From NCBI GenBank assembly GCA_022796795.1, contig JAAWJI010000002.1, positions 62,001 to 126,000 of the forward strand: 64,000 nucleotides of DNA, read 5' to 3'. Below the pieces are notes generated by a model. It did not search any database, had not been told where the DNA came from, and saw nothing but the letters and a program-made list of their open reading frames with translations. Source of the DNA: Lachnospiraceae bacterium (GTDB lineage Bacteria; Bacillota; Clostridia; Lachnospirales; Lachnospiraceae). The stretch's first letter is position 1. Each line of letters starts with the position of its first letter. The translations under genes and the position numbers were made by a program. This document shows positions 33,901 to 42,495 of this stretch, piece by piece.

Positions 33901-36486
33901 CATCTGAATCTTGGAAGTTCGGATTGGGTCCTTAAACTTAATCAGGAAATATTTCCTGGTTCCGTCGCTTCTCTGCTGAATCGTCACATTTTTGGCTGTC
34001 TGGCGCTGTCCGCTTTCATCCCAATACTGGATATACACAGTTCCGTAACTGCCATAATCCATGGGCTCCGCCAGGGTGATCATGCCGATTTCATAGACAT
34101 CGTCCAGCTCTGTGAGCACACTCTTCTCATCTGCAGGATAGGCAGCGCCATAGTCCCAGTCTTCCCGAGTCAGAAAAGAGGTATAGCTGTTGTCAAAGAG
34201 GCCCAATCCGCTGCTCCCCTGATCCAGAGGACTATCCACCATTTCCGCTCCCCGGACAGTAACAGACTGAATATGCGCGCTCAGTACGCCCTCTCCGTTG
34301 GAGGTGTTGATAAGCTTGTAGGCGGGAAGCTTGGCAGCGATCAGGCCGCTTAAGGTTTTGTCCGCCTGGGTCAGAGATGCCGGGCCTTCTCCCAGCTCAT
34401 TACTACCTGTCAGATACACCTCATATTTTGTATCATCCTTCAGTCCTTCCACCACATGGTAAAGGCCTGTAAGTCCCTCAATCTTCTCGTAGGTTCCAGT
34501 ACCCGCCTCCCTGTAGTACAGGTTATAGCTGTCCGTATCCTTCATGCTGCTCCACCGCACCTGAATGCTCCGATAAGCGCCGGTAACCGACACCCGGTCC
34601 GGGGCAGGAGGCACTCCGTCCGGCTTTGGCGTTACGGTGCGCACCTCGCCAAATCCGCTCTTCCACTCTCCGTTAAGCGACTGGATGCTGATCTCATAGG
34701 GAGTATTATTGGTCAGCTTATCCCCGCCGAACTGCCGCACGGCAAGGGTGGTGGCCGTGGTCCTGCGGTACTCTGTCTGTCCGTTACTGGTAATCCGCAC
34801 CTGATAGGCCGTCACGTTGGGCTCCCTGGTCCACTCCAGCACAAAAGATTTGTTGCCCGGGGTTATGGACAAAATCTGTGGAATATTCATGACCGGATCC
34901 GGAATTCTGCTCTCCATATCGTTTAAGAATTCCACCCGGGAGATTTCCACCAGATTCAGTTTAGAAACAGCCTTGGTGATCTCCAGGGTCACTGCCTTTA
35001 CGGCAATCTGTCCTCCCAGATCAATGCAAAGAGCTCCGTCCTTCCAGGAAGCTTTGAAACCCGTGTTCTCCTTCCACTCGCTCACCATCTGCAGGCCAGC
35101 CCCATCCGGTTCCGGAATCCGCACAAACTCCGCCTTCTCCACTCCGTTCTCCACGTATGCCACCAGCACCCGTCCTCCGGCCATAGAGTTCTCCTCTGGA
35201 GACTGGATCACAATGCCCTCCATGGGCGCTGTATGTACCCTGGTAAAGTCAAAATTTATTACAATGGGGTTGTTCTCGCTGACCTCCCCCTCTCCTGCCG
35301 GAGCCATTGTAACAGAACCGGCTCCCAGCTGTAGGTCCAAAAGGCTTCCCTCAGTCACGATTCCCGTCTGCAGGCTCTGCTCCGCCGCTCCCGGAGAGAT
35401 AAGCTTTTCCAGGGTAGACTGGGCTTCTTTAAGCTCCATATTCCGAGTCAGAAGATTCAGGTCCAGAAGATCTACGGTTCCATCCCCGTTTAAATCATAG
35501 GTCGCCTGAACCTCTCCCTTCTCTATGGCATCCACCAGCAGATCCGCATCCGACTGATTCAAACTTCCATCCCCGTTCACATCTCCCAGCCGCAGCAGTC
35601 CCGGATGGCTCTGGTCCGTAAAATTCCCGGCCACTGCTCCCGTATAAAGCTGTACCCGGTATCCCAGATTTTCCACCTGGATCGTCTGTGTATAAGCTAC
35701 AAAGCCGGCTGCCGTAACAGTCAGGGTATAGGTCCCCGCCTGCAGATCGGAAAAGAGTACCGACACTCTAGCTGCTTCCTTATCCTCCTCCTTGGATCCG
35801 GGAAGCAGAGCCGTGCCGGAATGCTCCTGAACCCCCTTCAGGGAAACATGGAATTCCCGTGGAGATTCAATCCGGACTCCCGCTGTGATCAGCACCTCCA
35901 CAGAGCCAGACATGGTACTTTTAGCCCCAGACTCGCCCTCAGGATTCCCGGATTTGTCCTCTCCCTCAACTGTGGTTTTAGGCTCCTGGGTCTGGGAATC
36001 TCCCGATCCCTCTGGATTCTCTTCCCCGCTGCCGCTCTGAGAGGTTCCGTCCCCTGGCTGGCTTTCGCCTGCAGGCTGGTCTCCTCCCTCCGACTTACTT
36101 CCACTTTCCGGCTGGTTTCCTCCTTCCGGCTTACTTCCATCCTCCGGCTGGTCTTCTCCTTCCGGCTTACTTCCATCTTCCGGCTGGTTTCCTCCTTCCG
36201 GCTGGCTTTCGCTCCCCGGCTGGTCTCCTCCTTCCGGTTTACTTCCATCCTCCGGCTGGCTTTTGTCTCCCTCGTTCTCCCCAGAGTTCTCCGAACCAGA
36301 TTCTCCCTCTGGAGCCAGAGGAAGCTGTCCTCCATCCTCAATGGAAACGACCTTCTGATCCTCCCCCACCGTAATCGTTTTTACTGTCTGAACCGCTTCC
36401 TGTGCAGTCACATACAGGCCCTGTGAAGAAATCACAAGGATTCCTGCCAGCACACCTGCGGCCGCTCTGGAAAACCATTTACTCAT
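30925..36486 (-). CDS. Secreted M60-family (mucin-type) metallopeptidase with dockerin
   Basis: 1853 residues. In order: signal peptide (~1-28); Gly/Glu/Ser/Pro linker with repeats such as DGSKPEGG (~60-185); beta-sandwich of carboxypeptidase-regulatory type (~195-280). Next is a type I dockerin (~299-352) with two calcium loops (DVNGDGSLNQSDADLL and DLNGDGTVDLLDLNLL). After a Cna/CBM-like segment come two fibronectin III domains (~535-715), an F5/8-type galactose-binding domain (~725-885), the M60 peptidase (~990-1420), a further beta domain and a second F5/8 domain (~1580-1690). The zinc site HEIGHE is near 1262 with a Glu in SHAEVTNN as likely third ligand. M60 enzymes cut O-glycosylated mucins. 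The stop overlaps the cohesin-like gene. Confidence 0.85.
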   Translation of the reverse strand: MSKWFSRAAAGVLAGILVISSQGLYVTAQEAVQTVKTITVGEDQKVVSIEDGGQLPLAPEGESGSENSGENEGDKSQPEDGSKPEGGDQPGSESQPEGGNQPEDGSKPEGEDQPEDGSKPEGGNQPESGSKSEGGDQPAGESQPGDGTSQSGSGEENPEGSGDSQTQEPKTTVEGEDKSGNPEGESGAKSTMSGSVEVLITAGVRIESPREFHVSLKGVQEHSGTALLPGSKEEDKEAARVSVLFSDLQAGTYTLTVTAAGFVAYTQTIQVENLGYRVQLYTGAVAGNFTDQSHPGLLRLGDVNGDGSLNQSDADLLVDAIEKGEVQATYDLNGDGTVDLLDLNLLTRNMELKEAQSTLEKLISPGAAEQSLQTGIVTEGSLLDLQLGAGSVTMAPAGEGEVSENNPIVINFDFTRVHTAPMEGIVIQSPEENSMAGGRVLVAYVENGVEKAEFVRIPEPDGAGLQMVSEWKENTGFKASWKDGALCIDLGGQIAVKAVTLEITKAVSKLNLVEISRVEFLNDMESRIPDPVMNIPQILSITPGNKSFVLEWTREPNVTAYQVRITSNGQTEYRRTTATTLAVRQFGGDKLTNNTPYEISIQSLNGEWKSGFGEVRTVTPKPDGVPPAPDRVSVTGAYRSIQVRWSSMKDTDSYNLYYREAGTGTYEKIEGLTGLYHVVEGLKDDTKYEVYLTGSNELGEGPASLTQADKTLSGLIAAKLPAYKLINTSNGEGVLSAHIQSVTVRGAEMVDSPLDQGSSGLGLFDNSYTSFLTREDWDYGAAYPADEKSVLTELDDVYEIGMITLAEPMDYGSYGTVYIQYWDESGQRQTAKNVTIQQRSDGTRKYFLIKFKDPIRTSKIQMGIGRHTGYLRKITIAEIRFHEYDSLENDILGLYADDLCITLKDSVTLRTIEDLQVRLDTKDPVSGEYHPERAALQKELDAARQLLETEGLGGVIQVNPDITAAKDRKIQVGGLTSRQPLGVTAAAEEQLVVYVGNPGMTTGAKTGLKLVFTQQHAESNGLAKTADLVIGRNEITVPKFSSTDVEKGGALYVQYGGTGSDHYAVRVSGGQKIPVLNVYGVYGAERTQRIQQYVTELEDYVSELTAQHGAVHSGSGNEHVNYGYDPKTCILNTTDIVMDQMMISIPASQALAGLGSGDRAAALANGIRSMDEMMKLFYQHKGLTDSFPEGTSAEVVESNHLPYQYLNIRYMKMFAGAFMYAAGDHVGIEWDSTTITGRTPASFDQQGLWNSGQYFGWGIAHEIGHEINQGAYSHAEVTNNYFSVLAQARDTNDSVRFQYPQVFKKVTSGSEGYADNVFTQLGLYWQLHLAYDSGYNYKTYDSYQEIFDNLFFARVDSYARVPETAPAPGGVSLELPGDRDQNLMRLASAAAGKDLTEFFTRWGMTPNDGTKAYMNQFPKEERAIYYQDDNSRSWRLQGGSGSYAGKSVVTARAEEKDGVVTLTLSCTGEADSLHGYEITRVLISQGEEYREIAGFTQESSFRDEAASASNRVVRYEVTAIDKFMNRSEPCETQAVKIQGDGLQEQKGWTVSTNAVSDQDQIQQGSDDTSCTDTVISAVSRVIDNDTATTFTGTTESGDASVVLELHKFTQVTGLRYTYTGTGQSIGNYRIEVSADGQTYTEVKAGTFALKDGSAMVYFTNGKDEWVCTYDAAYVRLTAVGQQSISISELDLFGPSGDNVELLSAEDGTSGIGLLASDYVYDTGTGEKIPKGSLVFTGEYKGNPAYNVVILYDDKGNIVGGTSDGGTLKAKQIILAPNPGNAMLGEVSSGIWIYWIDPAEIPATLPGRVRAELYRVDNALTNAGQRLVSDTWFVEVPEKGSLPQISLSGAGAGR

Positions 36487-36587
36487 TCGTCTCTCTCCTG
36501 TTTCTCCATTTTATAATCAAAACCTCTGTTCCATAGAGCGCGCATTCCCCATAAGGCTTATGTCACAGGCCTTTTTCGAGGAGGGAT

Positions 36588-36622
36588 AAAAAGGGATCAG
36601 AGAAATAACTCTCCCTGATCCC
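36588..36622 (-). terminator. Intrinsic terminator of efp
   Basis: GGGATCA (36593-36599) and TGATCCC (36616-36622), extended by GAGA/TCTC inside; on the minus strand TTTTT follows. It lies ~70 bp after the efp stop. Confidence 0.8.
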
Positions 36623-36690
36623 CGATCAATTTATTGCACTTTGTCTATCCGGCACAGCCTGCATGAGATACCTTTTGTCCGGCAGGCCGC

Positions 36691-37248
36691 CTATACTCTG
36701 GACAGATACTCTCCGGTACGGGTATCAATCTTGATTTTATCGCCTACTTCCACAAACAGCGGTACATAAACCGTGGCTCCAGTCTCCACAACCGCCGGCT
36801 TGGTGGCGCCAGTGGCCGTATCCCCCTTGAAGCCAGGCTCTGTATCCGTGATATCCAGCTCTACAAAGAGAGGCGGCTCTACAGCGAATACATTGCCATT
36901 GTGGGAGCATACCTTCACCATTTCATTTTCCTTCACAAATTTCAGAGCATCACCGATGTCGTCCGCATTCAGCGCAATCTGATCAAAGGTATCCGTATTC
37001 ATGAAATGGAACAGATCTCCGTCTGTGTACAGATACTGCATATCCTGGCGGTCAATACGCGCCGCCGGAAACTTCTCCGTAGGACGGAAAGTCTTCTCCA
37101 CCACACCGCCGTTGATAATATTCTTAAGCTTTGTACGGACAAACGCTGCGCCTTTTCCCGGCTTTACATGCTGAAACTCCATAATCTGGTAAACATTTCC
37201 TTCAATCTCCAGCGTAACTCCATTTCTAAAATCTCCTGCTGAAATCAT
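36691..37248 (-). CDS. efp: Translation elongation factor P
   Basis: 185 residues, full length with three beta-barrel domains. The conserved loop KPGKGAAF carries the lysine (residue ~32) that is post-translationally modified in some bacteria. The C-terminal [14 protein letters not shown] is the classic EF-P end. EF-P binds the ribosome and rescues stalls at proline-rich stretches, which fits the many Pro-rich secreted proteins in this window. TAGGAGG precedes the ATG. It is transcribed alone, ending at the 36588-36622 hairpin. Confidence 0.97.
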   Translation of the reverse strand: MISAGDFRNGVTLEIEGNVYQIMEFQHVKPGKGAAFVRTKLKNIINGGVVEKTFRPTEKFPAARIDRQDMQYLYTDGDLFHFMNTDTFDQIALNADDIGDALKFVKENEMVKVCSHNGNVFAVEPPLFVELDITDTEPGFKGDTATGATKPAVVETGATVYVPLFVEVGDKIKIDTRTGEYLSRV

Positions 37249-37448
37249 TCTGATTATTCCTCCTATTGTGTCATCCCTGCAAACCGTCTGCCTGACACAG
37301 GCCCATTTCCCGCATTTTGGCTCTCACGCGCAGTACATGCATATTTCCTATATATCTTATACTAAATCCTCTGATATTTCAACTGTTTTTTGCCCCGGCA
37401 ATGCTTTATCCATCTCTTCTTGCCCGATTTATCTTGGCAAACAGGGAG

Positions 37449-38285
37449 TCATCCCAGCAAATAGGGAATCACTATCCGTCCCACTGCAGCCAGCGCCAGG
37501 AGATGAACCGGATAAAACACATAGAAAAAATATTTGGGCTGCCTTCCCCGTGTCCCATTGTAGAAATGGATGGGAAGAAAGGCCAGGGCTCCGATAAACT
37601 CGATACCGCCGTATAAAAACAGGCAGACAACGCCGGCCGCTGTGCATAAGGCTCTGCGCCCCCGGAAAAGATACAGGACTTCTATAAACGCCACGCCAAA
37701 GGCGCCGTAATCCGTGTGCAGGATGTCTGCCAGAACGGCCGCAGCCACGGCTGTCAGAATGCCAAAAATACGCTTTGGTCCCTTAAAATATTCCAGAGCC
37801 CAGATTCCTAGAAGGCCCAAAAGCAGAGTGAAAAATACATTCTGATACTGCAAGTAAAAGGGCAATCCCCGGAAAGCCAGGTCAAAGGGCACCTCAGAAA
37901 CCAGGCAGAAAATCCCCAGCCGCAAGGCATATTTCCTGATATTCCTGGTGTGGCAGAAGCCCTCCACCAGAAGAAAGCAAAAAATGGGGAAAGCAATTCG
38001 TCCCACCATGCGCAGATAGCGGTCCAGCAAGAGCAGGTTGTCAATCCAGAAGTCGGGCAGATCCCAAAAGCCCTGATAGGGCGCGGTCCCAAATCCGTTC
38101 AGCACATATATCTCAAACAAGCTTCCACCCAGGTGATCTATAAACATGGTCACAATGGCAATCCATTTCAGGGCGCTTCCGCTAAGTCCCCAGACCCTGG
38201 AGGGAATATTCTCCCGCCGTCCCGGTTCCCCTGCACTTATGCGCTCTGTTCCTGTCCTCTCTCTTGCATCCGGTCTGCACTCCAT
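37449..38285 (-). CDS. TraX-family membrane protein
   Basis: 278 residues. After a ~35-residue polar N-terminus the TraX signature appears (GSALKWIAIVTMFIDHLGG). Seven or eight hydrophobic helices follow, with loops such as GRIAFPIFCFLLVEGFCHT and RLGIFCLVSEVPFDLAF that are well conserved in the family. Plasmid TraX acetylates pilin; chromosomal copies in Firmicutes are uncharacterised membrane acyltransferase-like proteins, so no conjugation is implied. A GGAGG lies 7 nt before the ATG. The neighbours (hexapeptide-repeat protein, efp) suggest no pathway. Confidence 0.87.
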   Translation of the reverse strand: MECRPDARERTGTERISAGEPGRRENIPSRVWGLSGSALKWIAIVTMFIDHLGGSLFEIYVLNGFGTAPYQGFWDLPDFWIDNLLLLDRYLRMVGRIAFPIFCFLLVEGFCHTRNIRKYALRLGIFCLVSEVPFDLAFRGLPFYLQYQNVFFTLLLGLLGIWALEYFKGPKRIFGILTAVAAAVLADILHTDYGAFGVAFIEVLYLFRGRRALCTAAGVVCLFLYGGIEFIGALAFLPIHFYNGTRGRQPKYFFYVFYPVHLLALAAVGRIVIPYLLG

Positions 38286-38427
38286 GGTTGGTCCTCCCCG
38301 CTCTCTTCTCTGTCATTCCTGCATCCTTGGCTCTTGCCCTCATATCTTCCACAGTTTTCCGTTTCCTGCCTTTTCCCAGATTCCTCTCCTCTTGCCTGTG
38401 CAAACCTTTCGGAAAACCTTCCGTCCC

Positions 38428-39096
38428 TTACTGCTTCTTGGCCACCTCTCCCTGCTTTTTGTAAATCGATCCCCCAGGCACGCAGCCCCGGACAGAGGAA
38501 AGGGGATAAATGTTGCTCTCTTTGGCAATAACAGTTCCCGGGTTCAGCACGGAGCCACAGCCCACCTCTACCAAATCTCCGATCATAGCGCCAAATTTCT
38601 TCAACCCTGTCTCCAGATCCCCGTCCGGCATATGTACCTTTACCAGCTGCTTATCCGACTTTACGTTGGAGGTAATAGAGCCGGCTCCCATGTGGGCCCG
38701 GTATCCCAGAATGGAGTCTCCCACATAATTGTAATGGGGCACCTGTACCTTATTAAAGAGGATCACATTTTTCAGCTCTGTGGAATTGCCCACCACAGCG
38801 CCCTCCCCCACCAGGGCATTTCCCCGGATAAAGGCACAGTGGCGAATCTCCGCGTTCTTCCCGATGATTGCCGGGCCGGTAATGGAGGCTGTGGGCGCCA
38901 CCTTTGCGGTTTTGGCAATCCAGATATTCTCTCCCTGCTTTTCATACTCCTCCTCCGGCAGGGTTGCTCCAAGCTTCAGGATAAAGGCTCCGATATCAGG
39001 AAGCGCCTCCCAGGGATACCTGGTCTTTTCCAACAGGGGCGCTGCCAGGGTCTCTGTCAGGGTATACATTTCTGCTGTCTCATACTGCTTTCTCAT
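38428..39096 (-). CDS. Hexapeptide-repeat (left-handed beta-helix) nucleotidyltransferase-like protein
   Basis: 222 residues. A short N-terminal helical part (~1-60) is followed by a left-handed beta-helix with hexapeptide turns: IWIAKTAKVAPTASITG, AIIGKNAEIRHCAFIRGN and ALVGEGAVVGNSTELKN. The C-terminal LGYRAHMGAGSITSNVK and VEVGCGSVLNPGTVI resemble the acyltransferase half of GlmU and the sugar-nucleotidyltransferase LbH domain. There is no nucleotidyltransferase domain, so it is a stand-alone acyltransferase-like or scaffold protein. AGGAGG precedes the ATG. Exact substrate unknown. Confidence 0.78.
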   Translation of the reverse strand: MRKQYETAEMYTLTETLAAPLLEKTRYPWEALPDIGAFILKLGATLPEEEYEKQGENIWIAKTAKVAPTASITGPAIIGKNAEIRHCAFIRGNALVGEGAVVGNSTELKNVILFNKVQVPHYNYVGDSILGYRAHMGAGSITSNVKSDKQLVKVHMPDGDLETGLKKFGAMIGDLVEVGCGSVLNPGTVIAKESNIYPLSSVRGCVPGGSIYKKQGEVAKKQ

Positions 39097-39153
39097 AACT
39101 GATTTTCCTCCTCTTTCTTCCTGTTTCCATGCCTATGCTGTAACCGGCAGGTT

Positions 39154-41202
39154 CTATTTTCCTGACGCTGTCTTTTTTTCCGCCGGCTTTTTATAAAACT
39201 GCGCAGCCGCGTCAAAACAAGGGCGCAAGGCCTGGCTGTAATTGTGGGCCAGCACCCCGTTTGTCTTGGTGACAATGAAGCGCTCCAGCTTCTCCATGTA
39301 ATCCCCCTCGGTGATGCTCCCTTCCGCCATCTGAGTCAGTCCCTTTTCCCAGCTGGCCGTAAGCTCCGGGTTCAGAAGGCTGGCAATGGAAGCCCGCACC
39401 ACGTCATAGATCATTTCCCCCAGAAGAGTGGGGGTAATGATCTGGGTCTTTTTATTCAGGGACAAATACTGAATATGGAGCAGCTTTTTCAGAATTTCCG
39501 CCCGGGTGGCGCTGGTTCCGATGCCGCTTCCCCGGATCTGAGCCCGCAGCTCCTCGTCCTCAATCAGCTGCCCTGCATTTTCCATGGCCAGAATCATAGA
39601 TCCGGAATTGTACCGTTTAGGGGGAGAGGTTTCTCCCTCCTTGATCTGAAACTCCTTCACCGGCACCAATATGCCTTTTTTCAGACCGGACAGGACCTGA
39701 AGAAAGGCGCTGTCGCATTTCAGCTCCTGGGTCTCCTCTTCTTTTTCTTTATCTCTATCCTTTTTCTTTCCCCGGTCCGGGGAGGGCAGCACCTTTAGAT
39801 ATCCCTCCTCCAGCAGAACCCGGAAGCCGGCAAAGAGCCGCTCCGTATCCACCCCCAGCACCAGCTGCACCCGCTGGTATACAGCCGGGGGATAAAAGAT
39901 GGCCAGAAACCGGCGGACAATCACCTCATAAACCTGGCCGGCCAGGGAGGATACGCTACCCAGAGCCCCCAGGCCCTGTCCCGTGGGAATAATGGCATAG
40001 TGATCTGTGATTTGCTTGTCATTTACATAGCGGGTCTTGGATAACCCCTGCCAGGCTGTGCCTGCCAGAATCTCCCGGGCATATTCCGCCGTCCGGGCAT
40101 AGGACGTAAGGCCGGACAGATTTTTTCGGATCTCTTTTGCCACCGCCGTAGATAAAACACGGGCGTCCGTCCTGGGATAGGTCACCAGCTTTTTCTCATA
40201 CAGCTCCTGGACTATGCCCAAAGTCTCATCTGGACTGATCTTAAAGAGGCGGGAGCACTCATTTTGCAGCTCCGCCAGATTGAAGAGCAAAGGGGGATTC
40301 TTCCGCTCTTTCTTGCGCTCCGCCGAAATCAGAATTGCTGTTCCTTCAGGGACGCCGCTTTTCTCTGTAAGCCATCTGCACAGATCCTGGGCATCCTTAC
40401 GTTCCAGGAAACCATTCTCCTTATAGAGCTTGGGAGACTGAAAATGCCGGGATCCCTCCACGGCTCTCCACTCTCCCTCAAAGGCCATGCCCTCCAGAAC
40501 GAAGGAACCCAGCACCCGGTAAAATGGGGTCTTTACAAACTCCCGGATCTCCCGTTCCCTGCGAACCACCATTCCCAGCACGCAGGTCATAACGCGGCCC
40601 ACAGAGATCACCGTGCTGCGCTCCCGGAGATAATTGGAGATGGTGTTGCCATACCGTAAGGTCAGCAGGCGGGAAAAATTGATCCCCATGAGATAATCCT
40701 CCTTGGCCCGCAGATAGGCCGCATGGGACAGATTATCGTAGTGGGACAGATCCTTGGCCTCCCGAATTCCCCGCAGAATCTCCTCCTCTGTCTGAGAATC
40801 AATCCAGACCCTGCGTCGTTCCTTGCCCTTTACTCCTGCCATCTGTTCCACCAGACGATAGATGTATTCTCCCTCCCGTCCGGAATCCGTGCACACATAA
40901 ATCCGTTCCACATCCTCCCGGTTCAAAAGACCAGCTACAATCTCATACTGCTTTTTCACCGAGGGAATGACTTCGTATTTAAAAACCTTAGGCAGAAAGG
41001 GAAGGGTTTCCAGGCTCCATCTCTTCAGACGCTGGTCATAAGCCTCCGGATAGCTCATAGTGACCAGATGGCCCACACACCAGGTCACAATGGAGTCTTG
41101 CCCTTCCAGGTATCCGTCTCTCCGGGAGGCGGATAACTTCAGGACCCGGGCGAATTCCTGAGCCACGCTTGGTTTTTCTGCAATAAAAAGTGATTTTCCC
41201 AT
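39154..41202 (-). CDS. topB: DNA topoisomerase III
   Basis: 682 residues from the ATG at 41202 (MGKSLFIAEKPSVAQEF), the family N-terminus; upstream in-frame codons to 41265 overlap the reductase gene and are unlikely to be used. The Toprim domain comes first, with the acidic motif CTDSGREGEYI. The catalytic tyrosine lies in KLVTYPRTDARVLS. The C-terminal part keeps the gate domains, but no zinc fingers follow. It is a type IA topoisomerase that unlinks DNA by strand passage. Bacteroidetes and Firmicutes chromosomes often carry extra topB copies from integrative elements; here nothing else of such an element is present. Confidence 0.92.
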   Translation of the reverse strand: MGKSLFIAEKPSVAQEFARVLKLSASRRDGYLEGQDSIVTWCVGHLVTMSYPEAYDQRLKRWSLETLPFLPKVFKYEVIPSVKKQYEIVAGLLNREDVERIYVCTDSGREGEYIYRLVEQMAGVKGKERRRVWIDSQTEEEILRGIREAKDLSHYDNLSHAAYLRAKEDYLMGINFSRLLTLRYGNTISNYLRERSTVISVGRVMTCVLGMVVRREREIREFVKTPFYRVLGSFVLEGMAFEGEWRAVEGSRHFQSPKLYKENGFLERKDAQDLCRWLTEKSGVPEGTAILISAERKKERKNPPLLFNLAELQNECSRLFKISPDETLGIVQELYEKKLVTYPRTDARVLSTAVAKEIRKNLSGLTSYARTAEYAREILAGTAWQGLSKTRYVNDKQITDHYAIIPTGQGLGALGSVSSLAGQVYEVIVRRFLAIFYPPAVYQRVQLVLGVDTERLFAGFRVLLEEGYLKVLPSPDRGKKKDRDKEKEEETQELKCDSAFLQVLSGLKKGILVPVKEFQIKEGETSPPKRYNSGSMILAMENAGQLIEDEELRAQIRGSGIGTSATRAEILKKLLHIQYLSLNKKTQIITPTLLGEMIYDVVRASIASLLNPELTASWEKGLTQMAEGSITEGDYMEKLERFIVTKTNGVLAHNYSQALRPCFDAAAQFYKKPAEKKTASGK

Positions 41203-41239
41203 AGATCTTCTTTCTTCGTTGTACTTCTTTGTCCGTGTT

Positions 41240-42103
41240 TTACCGGTTCCTGCGCACATAGGCAATGGCGCTCATACCAGCCTGCGCACCCTCCCCCACG
41301 GCCGTGGAGATCTGAAGAAGTCCTCCGATACAGTCCCCGGCAGCAAAAAATCCAGGGATATTGGTAGCCATCTTCTCGTCCACAAGAATTCGGTTATTCT
41401 CCACCTGCACGCCGATCTTCCGGGCCAGATCCACAGCCCCGGCGCTTCCCAGAGCCACAAATACCCCGGAAACCAAAATCCTGCTTCCATCCGCAAAGGC
41501 CACTGCCTCCACCAAGTCTTCTCCCTCGATTCGTAAGACCTGCTCCTTCTCCACCCGGATCCCCTCCGGTACCTGGCCTTCCGGCTCCTTTCCGTCTGTA
41601 CAGAGAATACAAGCCCCTGCCACAGGAAGCAGCTGGCTTAACTCATGGAGGGCATACTCCCCATGTCCCAGCACAGCCACCGTCTTCCCACGATAAAAAA
41701 AGGCGTCGCACACAGCACAGTAGCTGACACCCTTTCCCTCGTGCTCCGAAAGCCCCGAAATATTCCCTTTTTTCCGGGAGGCCCCGGTAGCCAGGATCAC
41801 GGCCCTCGCCTCAAAAGTCTCCTGCCTGCAGGCGATCTGAAAAGTACCGGTCCAGGAGATTCCCAGAACCTCATCCTCCGACAGATCCGCCCCCAGGGTC
41901 CGGGCCTGATTCCTGGCATTTTCCACCAGCTCACAGCCGGATATAGGCGCGGGCATGCCAAAATAATTCTCAATCAGCTCCGCCTTGGCCAAAGCCCCTC
42001 CATCCTTACCGATAACCAAAGTACTTAACCTTGCCCGGCTGGTATACAGAGCCGCCGATAAGCCGGCAGGCCCTGCCCCGATAATCGCCACATCATACAT
42101 CAT
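41240..42103 (-). CDS. Flavin thioredoxin-reductase-like protein lacking NADPH motifs
   Basis: 287 residues, slightly short for TrxB. FAD-binding motifs are intact: GAGPAGLSAALYTSRA at the N-terminus and FFAAGDCIGG with LLQISTAVGEGAQAG at the C-terminus. The redox motif is CAVCD (~130). The NADPH-binding GGGXSAXEEA of normal TrxB is replaced by LGHGEYALHEL, and the HRRXXXR motif by CTDGKEPEG. It therefore resembles the ferredoxin-dependent or NADPH-independent flavin thioredoxin reductases described in clostridia. It lies 3 bp after trxA in the same operon, so thioredoxin is the obvious partner. Confidence 0.85.
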   Translation of the reverse strand: MMYDVAIIGAGPAGLSAALYTSRARLSTLVIGKDGGALAKAELIENYFGMPAPISGCELVENARNQARTLGADLSEDEVLGISWTGTFQIACRQETFEARAVILATGASRKKGNISGLSEHEGKGVSYCAVCDAFFYRGKTVAVLGHGEYALHELSQLLPVAGACILCTDGKEPEGQVPEGIRVEKEQVLRIEGEDLVEAVAFADGSRILVSGVFVALGSAGAVDLARKIGVQVENNRILVDEKMATNIPGFFAAGDCIGGLLQISTAVGEGAQAGMSAIAYVRRNR

Positions 42104-42106
42104 AGC

Positions 42107-42418
42107 CTAAATCCCCAGAAAAGCTTTCAGATGACCCTGATCCGCAAAGCCGATCTGGGTTTTCGCCACCTTTCCTCCCTCAAACAGCAGCAGGGTGGGA
42201 ATGTTCATGACCCGGAACTGCTGAGCCAGCTCCATCTCCTCATCCACATTCACCTTGGCAAAAACCACAGCGTCCGTCTCCTCAGAAAGGGCGTCCACCA
42301 CCGGCCCCTGAGCCATACAGGGCCCGCACCATACCGCCCAGAAGTCCACCAGAACCGGCTTCTGGGATTTTAATACCACTTCCTCAAAATTTGCCTTTGT
42401 CACCGTAACAACAGCCAT
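42107..42418 (-). CDS. trxA: Thioredoxin
   Basis: 103 residues, single thioredoxin fold. The active site WAVWCGPCMAQGPVV (CGPC) and the cis-proline segment MNIPTLLLF are intact. It is a cytoplasmic dithiol carrier reducing ribonucleotide reductase, methionine sulfoxide reductase and other targets. It is 3 bp from the flavin reductase gene downstream, forming a thioredoxin/thioredoxin-reductase operon. The following topB may also be read through. Confidence 0.95.
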   Translation of the reverse strand: MAVVTVTKANFEEVVLKSQKPVLVDFWAVWCGPCMAQGPVVDALSEETDAVVFAKVNVDEEMELAQQFRVMNIPTLLLFEGGKVAKTQIGFADQGHLKAFLGI

Positions 42419-42495
42419 TGTCTATCCCTCCATTTTCATTTATATGCTATGTTTGTCGCTATTTGCCAATCTTCTGCGTTCTGACTCCATCTTTC

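Noticed and set aside
37449-41202. traX and topB as parts of a conjugative element
   Set aside because: No relaxase, type IV secretion or integrase genes; both families also occur as ordinary chromosomal genes.
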